Source: a virus
DNA: 37,004 nucleotides
Virus record (IMG/VR): IMGVR_UViG_3300027963_000158
Span: 1 to 37,004 of that record
Strand: one strand, 5' to 3'
This document shows, one piece after another, positions 1 through 4,566 of this stretch (positions are counted from its first letter, which is position 1; each line of letters starts with the position of its first letter). Made by a program: the position numbers and the translations under genes. The notes beneath the pieces are model-generated. The model was not told the DNA's origin, did no database searches, and saw only the letters and a program-made list of their open reading frames with translations.

Positions 1-47
1 ATTTTCTAGGAAAATTCCTACTGCAATACCCCCGTGCAAGGGGGCAT
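1..47 (-). promoter_or_regulatory. Intergenic double-hairpin element, copy 1
   Basis: Two adjacent inverted repeats follow the stop of the leftward gene that ends at 60. The first is TAGGAA/TTCCTA at 7-12 and 15-20. The second is CCCCC/GGGGG at 29-33 and 40-44, with loop GTGCAA. The layout matches three other copies at 317-356, 734-768 and 993-1028, but the first stem has a completely different sequence while still pairing. No U-run follows, so a simple intrinsic terminator is unlikely. It presumably leads into another leftward gene beyond the window edge. Confidence 0.55.
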
Positions 48-59
48 CACAGTCAAAAC

Positions 60-299
60 TCAATTCCAAATTTGCCAAGTGGCATCCTCGGGCTTGACAT
101 CAAAATCAGAGTGATACACCCTTACCTTGTTGCCGTTGGCCGTGATGTAGCCCCATTGGCCGTCCTCATAAACACCCGAGGGGTCAGACTCTAGGGTGAT
201 GGTGCGAGTCACCTCGCAAAAATCGTTGCGTACAGTCGGCAACTTAAACCCAAAATGCTTGCGGTTGTCCCGCCAAGTCACAAGTATTTTTGCTCTCAT
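60..299 (-). CDS. Small hypothetical early protein (79 aa)
   Basis: This leftward gene encodes 79 residues. I do not recognise a family. The protein is rich in charged and aromatic residues and looks soluble, with no signal peptide or membrane segment. It ends in a Trp-rich tail (TWQIWN). The ATG at 299 was chosen because AAAGGAC sits just upstream on the minus strand; a longer frame reaching 359 would run through the hairpin element and lacks this site. It is the last complete gene of a four-gene leftward run. Small genes next to an origin-like region in phages are often early host-takeover genes, but that role is inference here. Confidence 0.7.
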   Translation of the reverse strand: MRAKILVTWRDNRKHFGFKLPTVRNDFCEVTRTITLESDPSGVYEDGQWGYITANGNKVRVYHSDFDVKPEDATWQIWN

Positions 300-316
300 G
301 ATGTCCTTTCTAAGGT

Positions 317-356
317 AGTGCGAACTAGCACTGCAATGCACCCTTGCAAGGTGCAT
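317..356 (-). promoter_or_regulatory. Intergenic double-hairpin element, copy 2
   Basis: The first stem is AGTGC (317-321) with GCACT (328-332) and loop GAACTA. The second stem is ATGCACC (336-342) with GGTGCAT (350-356) and loop CTTGCAA. Read on the minus strand, the order is stop codon of the 369-560 gene, variable hairpin, AGUGC hairpin, then the ribosome binding site of the 60-299 gene. The AGTGC...GCACT half is almost identical to the copy at 734-749, including its GAACTA loop. No poly-U follows. Confidence 0.7.
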
Positions 357-368
357 CACGCTGACAGT

Positions 369-560
369 TCAATCCTCGGTGTCGAGGGGTTGGCCGTTGG
401 AACGTGTATGCCAACGGGCGGGTTGCTCAGAGGGGCGGTTGACCTTGCGGTTAAGGCAATCGTTATACGTGCCCCAACAAAAGATCTGATAGCCTGAGCG
501 TTCTACTTCACCTCGGCAAACAATGATGTTGCCGTGGCGGTCAATCTGCGCTGTATACAT
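369..560 (-). CDS. Small hypothetical early protein (63 aa)
   Basis: A leftward gene of 63 residues with no recognised family. It contains two cysteines (in IIVCRG and NDCLNR) and a basic, Pro-rich C-terminus. The ATG at 560 is chosen because GGGAG lies 8-12 bases upstream on the minus strand, inside the end of the preceding gene. It begins only two bases after the stop of the 563-718 gene, so the two are probably co-transcribed and may be translationally coupled. This is the one junction in the leftward run that lacks a double hairpin. No function can be assigned. Confidence 0.65.
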   Translation of the reverse strand: MYTAQIDRHGNIIVCRGEVERSGYQIFCWGTYNDCLNRKVNRPSEQPARWHTRSNGQPLDTED

Positions 561-562
561 GT

Positions 563-718
563 TTATTCTCCCAAAAAGTAAAAAACAAGGGAGGCAACCA
601 AGGATGCAATTGCTACCCAAAAGAACAGCAGTGACTCACTGCCTAAGGCCAAAGCGCTGATCAAGAACCCAATCATGCAGACCAAGGTCTTGAAAACGTA
701 GAACTGATAAATTTTCAT
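563..718 (-). CDS. Small two-helix membrane protein (51 aa)
   Basis: A 51-residue leftward gene product that is almost wholly hydrophobic, with two likely membrane helices at about residues 6-25 and 30-49 joined by a short GSES turn. The ATG at 718 has GGAGA upstream on the minus strand; the longer frame from 748 would start inside the hairpin element. Its size and two-helix hairpin fit small phage membrane proteins generally (inner-membrane effectors, holin-like or superinfection proteins). Its position with early-type genes, far from the lysis genes at 25-27 kb, argues against it being the main holin. Specific role unknown. Confidence 0.65.
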   Translation of the reverse strand: MKIYQFYVFKTLVCMIGFLISALALGSESLLFFWVAIASLVASLVFYFLGE

Positions 719-733
719 AGTGTCTCCAGTAGA

Positions 734-768
734 AGTGCGAACTAGCACTGATATGCCCTAGGGGCATA
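734..768 (-). promoter_or_regulatory. Intergenic double-hairpin element, copy 3
   Basis: The first stem is AGTGC (734-738) with GCACT (745-749) around loop GAACTA. The second is TATGCCC (752-758) with GGGCATA (762-768) around loop TAG. It lies between the 780-974 gene and the 563-718 gene, just ahead of the latter's GGAGA. The second stem differs in sequence from the other copies but is fully paired, so it covaries. Confidence 0.7.
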
Positions 769-779
769 CCGCTGATAGC

Positions 780-974
780 TTAAGAAACCTTGGCAATCAC
801 GCCATCTTTCATGGTGACCTGAGCAAACCACTTGCGTGATGGGCTACCGTCTGCCACGCAAAATGAACCGTTTTCTTTAAATTCAAGACCGAAAAATGAA
901 GTCTCGGTGTAACGTAATGGCTTGCCGATTGATTCTTTGAGAGCCTTTTTTGAAGGGTAGAAAGCTTGTAACAT
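780..974 (-). CDS. Small hypothetical early protein (64 aa)
   Basis: This is the first gene of the leftward run and encodes 64 residues. The ATG at 974 follows AAGGAAC on the minus strand. The protein looks like a small soluble alpha/beta fold: a basic N-terminal helix (about residues 8-17) followed by beta-prone segments (TSFFGLEF, SFCVADG, KWFAQVTM, GVIAKVS). I do not recognise the family. Its upstream leader carries double-hairpin copy 4 and faces the origin-like region, so any leftward promoter for the run should lie at about 1030-1300. Confidence 0.7.
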   Translation of the reverse strand: MLQAFYPSKKALKESIGKPLRYTETSFFGLEFKENGSFCVADGSPSRKWFAQVTMKDGVIAKVS

Positions 975-992
975 TTTTGTTCCTTAGGTTGT

Positions 993-1028
993 AGTGCAAA
1001 GAGCGCACTCCGTAGCCCACAGGGCTAC
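993..1028 (-). promoter_or_regulatory. Leader double-hairpin element, copy 4
   Basis: The first stem is AGTGC (993-997) with GCACT (1005-1009) around loop AAAGAGC. The second is GTAGCCC (1012-1018) with GGGCTAC (1022-1028) around loop ACA. It lies in the leader of the first leftward gene, immediately ahead of its ribosome binding site. A copy upstream of the first gene shows that the element travels with the 5' side of genes, which fits a leader or translation-control or processing structure better than a terminator. Confidence 0.65.
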
Positions 1029-1420
1029 AGACTAAACTCTTTAGTCACCATTAGTACGATCACTAATGATGGTGAAAAGTTATTAGTCGCACTACTCACT
1101 GTAATTTTCCCATCACGGGTCAGTGGATCAAAGCGGTCAACTTGCGTGTAAACACTAGTGCTTACAAGTGGTTCAACGCTAGTGTAACTGTATTGGTTGA
1201 CAAGAGACTACAAGTATTTTCATAGGGACAAACCCTGTGTAATCACAAGTACTCACTTTGAGGCCAAAGTAATACTCGGTCAAAAAGTATTAAAAACCTC
1301 TCAGAACGCCTCAGGATCGTTCAAAACGGGTTGGGGTAGGGTAGGGTAGCCACTTTGCAAAACGGACGCTCCTAGACCCCTTAAAATCGATTCTAGAGGC
1401 CAAAGGGTAAACCCTTATTT
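1029..1420. other. Non-coding divergent control region, left part
   Basis: I see no gene here. It holds many short repeats. There is an 11-bp interrupted inverted repeat, TCACCATTAGT (1045-1055) with ACTAA/TGGTGA (1062-1066, 1070-1075). ACACTAG (1152-1158) is inverted as CTAGTGT (1179-1185). ACAAGT is repeated near 1164, 1210 and 1245. ACTTTG/CAAAGT (1255-1260, 1265-1270) form another pair. GAGGCCAAAG occurs directly repeated at 1260-1269 and 1396-1405. Together with the DnaA boxes to the right this looks like an iteron-bearing origin or control region. I could not find a convincing leftward promoter. Confidence 0.5.
1328..1346 (+). other. G-quadruplex motif next to the origin-like region
   Basis: Four G-tracts (GGG 1328-1330, GGGG 1333-1336, GGG 1339-1341, GGG 1344-1346) are separated by two-base loops (TT, TA, TA). 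This satisfies the standard G3-N1-7 quadruplex rule with very short loops. It lies about 75 bases left of the first DnaA box. That the motif is present is directly visible; that it folds or acts in replication is inference. Confidence 0.6.
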
Positions 1421-1497
1421 TGTGGATAACTACCCCTGTTTTGTTCACAAAAAATGTGGATAACTTTCCGACTGCTGTGGATAACGTGGGTAAACCC
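1405..1497. repeat. Duplicated GGGTAAACCC palindromes
   Basis: The ten-base near-palindrome GGGTAAACCC occurs twice, at 1405-1414 (within AAGGGTAAACCCTT) and 1488-1497. The copies flank the first three DnaA boxes. They may be protein-binding sites within the candidate origin. Confidence 0.5.
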
Positions 1498-1558
1498 TAA
1501 CTGCACCAAAATGAATAACCTGTGGATAACTTTTGTACTTATCCACAGGCTTGGATAA
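1421..1558. other. Cluster of DnaA boxes, candidate replication origin
   Basis: Five perfect copies of the DnaA box occur within 127 bases. Four read TGTGGATAA on the plus strand (1421-1429, 1455-1463, 1476-1484, 1521-1529) and one is inverted as TTATCCACA (1539-1547). Two near matches are TTGTTCACA (1441-1449) and CTTGGATAA (1550-1558). TTATCCACA is the consensus site of the bacterial initiator DnaA. The cluster is in a non-coding, divergent region between leftward small genes and rightward packaging genes, the expected place for an origin. The phage may recruit host DnaA, or carry the cluster to titrate it. I see no clear AT-rich unwinding element. Confidence 0.7.
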
Positions 1559-1571
1559 CCTGTTAGTAACA

Positions 1572-1619
1572 TATAATACGAACAGTGCATGAAATGGACT
1601 AGGTGTCTATAATGTAGAC
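1572..1619 (+). promoter_or_regulatory. Possible rightward promoter(s) for packaging genes
   Basis: Two perfect -10 hexamers TATAAT occur at 1572-1577 and 1608-1613. Neither has a good -35; TTGGAT at 1551-1556 is 15 bases from the first. The second -10 sits inside an inverted repeat GTCTA-TAATG-TAGAC (1605-1619), which could be an operator overlapping the promoter. It is 30 bases upstream of the small terminase start. Confidence 0.4.
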
Positions 1620-1648
1620 GGATCAGTCACAAAATGGAGGGATCGATC

Positions 1649-2317
1649 ATGGGGAAGACTAGCAAGGCTGAGTATCAGGCGGCAATAGCCGAGGCGGGTG
1701 ATCAATGGGATGGTTTAAACGCAGACAACATGAGCGAAGCGGAACGGACAGCGGATGCCCTAGTAAAGAATGCACCTAAACCAAGGAAGAGAGTAGATGG
1801 ATTACCAGTGGCAAGTGAACATAAGAGAAGCAATGCCTTAACAGAGAATCAGCAACTCTTCACAATCGGGGTTATCAGAGGGCAAAGCCTAAGGTCAACA
1901 TACAGAGAGGCCTTTAAGAATTACACAGGATCAGATGCCTCTATATCGGCAAGTGCCAATAAACTCATGAAAGACCCGAGGGTTCAACAGGCTCTTAAAG
2001 AGGCATGGGGGGAAACCATAGAACACCTATCAGAAGACGTTGCCGCAAGTAAGAGGTATGTGTTGAAGGGGTTGTTAGCACTAAGCAAGGACGCTCAGTC
2101 AGAGCAGTCACGTATCAGAGCCTTAGAACTAATGGGCAAGGCCTGTGGCCTGTTCGCACCGTCAGAGGTAATCGACAAAGCAGTGGTAAGCGCAGAGCAA
2201 TTGAAGCGGGAACTGTCAGGACATATGAAGCTGATGGAGCAAGGCAAAGCCAATGTGCTAGACGTAGAGGCTAAGAGCATGACCCGTTTAAACAGCACTC
2301 CAGAGCCAGATGCCTAG
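1649..2317 (+). CDS. terS: Terminase small subunit
   Basis: This 222-residue protein probably recognises the phage DNA packaging site and hands it to the large terminase. The central part (about residues 55-120) has the look of the Terminase_2-type small-subunit domain: a helical segment (QSLRSTYREAFKNYT) followed by SISASANKLMKDPRVQQAL, a characteristic end of such domains. A second helical region with SRIRALELMGKACGLF follows, also typical of these proteins. The start at 1649 is preferred over 1634 because GGAGG at 1636-1640 is correctly spaced for it. The family is expected next to the large subunit; here two small genes separate them. Recognition is by motif memory, not a search. Confidence 0.8.
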   Translation: MGKTSKAEYQAAIAEAGDQWDGLNADNMSEAERTADALVKNAPKPRKRVDGLPVASEHKRSNALTENQQLFTIGVIRGQSLRSTYREAFKNYTGSDASISASANKLMKDPRVQQALKEAWGETIEHLSEDVAASKRYVLKGLLALSKDAQSEQSRIRALELMGKACGLFAPSEVIDKAVVSAEQLKRELSGHMKLMEQGKANVLDVEAKSMTRLNSTPEPDA

Positions 2318-2616
2318 GTGCATGAGGTGCGTGTAAACGTAGGTTAGCCGTCCCCCACCGCCCCCCGACCCCCACTTGGCACGATGCGACACCCTTCCGC
2401 CTATTACGCTCGAATCCACACAAACGATTACGTTCCACATAGGAAACACCCCCCCCTTCATTTCCAAATCGTCCACCCCCACCCCTATATATATTTTTAA
2501 TTTACCCCTTGCGAACGTTCGCATATGCGTTTAAACTCACATTGTCTTGGACACGCAGACGTTAAAGAGAGGTGGGCCTTGGTGGAATCCCTAGGACTTA
2601 TATAAAGGAGATCATC
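2318..2616. other. Non-coding C-tract and palindrome region downstream of terS
   Basis: About 300 bases without a convincing gene. Plus-strand C-tracts occur at 2352-2356, 2361-2366, 2369-2373, 2449-2456, 2476-2480, 2482-2485 and 2505-2508. They are followed by ATATATATTTTTAA, the 12-base perfect palindrome GCGAACGTTCGC (2511-2522), the overlapping GCATATGC (2521-2528) and then GTTTAAAC (2529-2536). The run of stacked palindromes suggests a protein-binding or packaging-recognition site (pac or cos), or a regulatory site for the next gene, which has AGGAG at 2607-2610. Confidence 0.45.
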
Positions 2617-2835
2617 ATGGACATCACTGTTTACACGAAACCCGGTTGTGAAGATTGTTTAAACGTCAAGAACTTGATTGGGTCGTTAGACCCTAAGTTC
2701 TTGGAATATGACATCACGCAGGACAATGATGCTAGGTTGTGGCTTAAGTACAACCATTCTGAGGAAGTGCCTCAGGTTTTTATTGATGATGTCCATGTAG
2801 GTGGATTGACGGAGCTTAAAAGTTATTTGGCATGA
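2617..2835 (+). CDS. Glutaredoxin-like protein
   Basis: A 72-residue thiol-disulfide oxidoreductase of the glutaredoxin/NrdH type. It carries the redox motif C11-E-D-C14 after the first beta strand (ITVYTKPG), the cis-proline signature VPQVFID (residues 51-57) and the GG pair at 62-63 followed by LTEL, all in the family's order and spacing. Phage glutaredoxins commonly supply electrons to ribonucleotide reductase, but no reductase gene is in this window. Start 2617 is set by AGGAG and by the loss of family similarity upstream. It overlaps the next gene by ATGA and sits, unusually, between the terminase subunits. Confidence 0.85.
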   Translation: MDITVYTKPGCEDCLNVKNLIGSLDPKFLEYDITQDNDARLWLKYNHSEEVPQVFIDDVHVGGLTELKSYLA

Positions 2836-3062
2836 CCAAGCATCGCCAATTAGTTTTGGAGTTCATACGTGCCTACATTAGGTTACACGGAGTTCCTCCG
2901 TCTTATGAAGTTATTGCCAAAGGAATAGGATTGAGTTCTAAGTCAAATGTCCACAGGATTGTCCATCGTTTAAAGGAAGACGGTCACCTGACCGTCCGTC
3001 CTTATAAGTTTTGTTCTATTAAGCTGGTCGATACAAGCGTACGTGAAGTGGTACGCCTATGA
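2832..3062 (+). CDS. LexA-type winged-helix DNA-binding protein
   Basis: A 76-residue protein matching the N-terminal DNA-binding domain of LexA: VLEFIRAYIRLHGVPPSYEVIAKGIGL is close in pattern to the first helices of LexA, followed by a recognition-helix region (SSKSNVHRIVHRL) and a wing (GHLTVRP). The autoproteolytic peptidase domain of LexA is absent, so it should not self-cleave on DNA damage. It may be a small transcription regulator of phage or host genes. It overlaps the genes on both sides by ATGA, implying translational coupling with the glutaredoxin and large terminase. The site it binds is unknown. Confidence 0.75.
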   Translation: MTKHRQLVLEFIRAYIRLHGVPPSYEVIAKGIGLSSKSNVHRIVHRLKEDGHLTVRPYKFCSIKLVDTSVREVVRL

Positions 3063-4558
3063 GTCTCCTTACCCACACAGAGATACAGAACTACATGGCA
3101 ATGGTTCCGGGGGCATCTAAGGAGAACCGTGCAAAGATCCAAGCTCTACTAGAGATGGACAAGGTTGAACGGAGTAAGGAGTCCTTTCTTTATTTCGTTA
3201 CCCAGATGTGGCCTATCTTTATCTCTGGAGCGCATCACAAAGTGATGGCAGATGCTTTTGAGCGTGTAGCTAGGGGAGAGCTTAAGCGTCTTATTGTTAA
3301 TATGCCTCCTAGGCATACCAAGTCTGAGTTTGCTTCTTTTCTTTTACCTGCGTGGTTTCTAGGAAAGTATCCTGAGAAGAAGATTATTCAGACTGCTCAC
3401 ACCGCAGAGCTTGCCACCGGCTTTGGAAGGAAGGTTAGGAATCTTGTCTCTTCAGAACATTATCAGAAGGTGTTTTCTACAAAGCTGTCGAGCGATTCAA
3501 AGGCCGCTGGTCGCTGGAACACTAACGTGGGTGGTGATTACTTTGCTATCGGTGTTGGCGGCGCTGTTACAGGTAAAGGCGCTGATCTCTTAATCATTGA
3601 CGACCCCCATTCAGAGCAAGAAGCCAAGCAAGGCAACCCCGCAGTGTTTGATAATGTGTATGAATGGTACACATCTGGGCCTAGACAGCGTCTCCAGCCG
3701 GGTGGATCCATCATTATTGTGATGACTAGGTGGTCTAAGAGGGATTTGACAGGTCAAATCCTCAAGAATTCGGGCAAAGACGGCGTAGATCAGTGGGAAA
3801 TCATTGATTTTCCGGCAATTATGCCCAATGGGAACCCTTTATGGCCCGGATTCTGGTCAAAAGAGGCTCTAGAAGCCCTGAAATCAGAGCTTCCAGTCTC
3901 TAAATGGGAGGCTCAGTACCAACAGAACCCCACATCTGAAGAAGGTGCGATTGTAAAGAGAGAACATTGGCAGATTTGGGAGGAGAAACGTCCTCCTTCG
4001 TGTGAATACATCATCCAATCTTGGGATACCGCCTTTGAAAAAAACAATCGGGCCGACTATTCAGCTTGCACAACATGGGGTGTCTTCCAACACCCCAATA
4101 AATCTGGTGATTTAAAGCCAAACATCATCCTTCTGGACGCAATGAAGGAGCGCATGGAGTTTCCTGAACTCAAACGCAGAGCTTTAGATCTATACAAAGA
4201 GTTTGAACCAGACACGTTGATCATTGAGAAGAGAGCGGCTGGCGCTCCTTTGATCTACGAGATGCGGAAGATGGGAATTCCTATCGCAGAGTATACGCCG
4301 GGGAAAGGAAACGATAAGATATCGCGTGTAAACGCAATCTCTGCTTTGTTTGAGTCCGGCATGGTCTGGTGTCCCGATACCCGATGGGCAGAAGAAGTCA
4401 TGGATGAGATGGCTTCCTTCCCCAACGGAGATCATGATGACCTCGTGGACTCAAGCAGTCAAGCTTTGATGCGGTTTCGACTGGGGGGCTTTATATCCAT
4501 CGACTCAGATGAAGAAGATGAGCCTATTAACTACCGCAGAAAAGTAGCCTACTACTAA
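3059..4558 (+). CDS. terL: Terminase large subunit
   Basis: This is the ATP-driven packaging motor and DNA-cutting nuclease, 499 residues, a normal length. The ATPase part shows a deviant Walker A, MPPRHTKSE (82-90), a Walker B, LLIIDDP (177-183), and the following coupling motif with MTRWS (222-226). The C-terminal RNase H-like nuclease part shows the expected acidic residues: D323 in SWDTAF, E390 in LIIEKRAAG and the DHDD cluster at 458-461. All key motifs are intact, so the enzyme should be functional. The start at 3059 overlaps the previous stop by ATGA. Packaging mode (headful versus cos) cannot be told from this alone. Confidence 0.95.
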   Translation: MSLLTHTEIQNYMAMVPGASKENRAKIQALLEMDKVERSKESFLYFVTQMWPIFISGAHHKVMADAFERVARGELKRLIVNMPPRHTKSEFASFLLPAWFLGKYPEKKIIQTAHTAELATGFGRKVRNLVSSEHYQKVFSTKLSSDSKAAGRWNTNVGGDYFAIGVGGAVTGKGADLLIIDDPHSEQEAKQGNPAVFDNVYEWYTSGPRQRLQPGGSIIIVMTRWSKRDLTGQILKNSGKDGVDQWEIIDFPAIMPNGNPLWPGFWSKEALEALKSELPVSKWEAQYQQNPTSEEGAIVKREHWQIWEEKRPPSCEYIIQSWDTAFEKNNRADYSACTTWGVFQHPNKSGDLKPNIILLDAMKERMEFPELKRRALDLYKEFEPDTLIIEKRAAGAPLIYEMRKMGIPIAEYTPGKGNDKISRVNAISALFESGMVWCPDTRWAEEVMDEMASFPNGDHDDLVDSSSQALMRFRLGGFISIDSDEEDEPINYRRKVAYY

Positions 4559-4566
4559 GGAACATT

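Noticed and set aside
255-497. Plus-strand open frame of 80 codons across the left genes
   Set aside because: It runs opposite two coupled leftward genes with good ribosome sites and across a hairpin element.
1393-1590. Minus-strand open frame of 65 codons over the DnaA boxes
   Set aside because: Its translation is made of the DnaA-box repeats themselves (VIH repeated) with no ribosome site; the DNA signals explain the sequence better.
2288-2524. Minus-strand open frame of 78 codons in the C-tract region
   Set aside because: Poly-Gly from C-tracts, overlaps the end of terS, no ribosome site and no similarity to any protein pattern.
2579-2606. TTGGTG-N16-TATAAA promoter-like pair just before the glutaredoxin gene
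   Set aside because: A start there would fall at about 2613, after the ribosome site at 2607-2610, so it could not drive normal translation.
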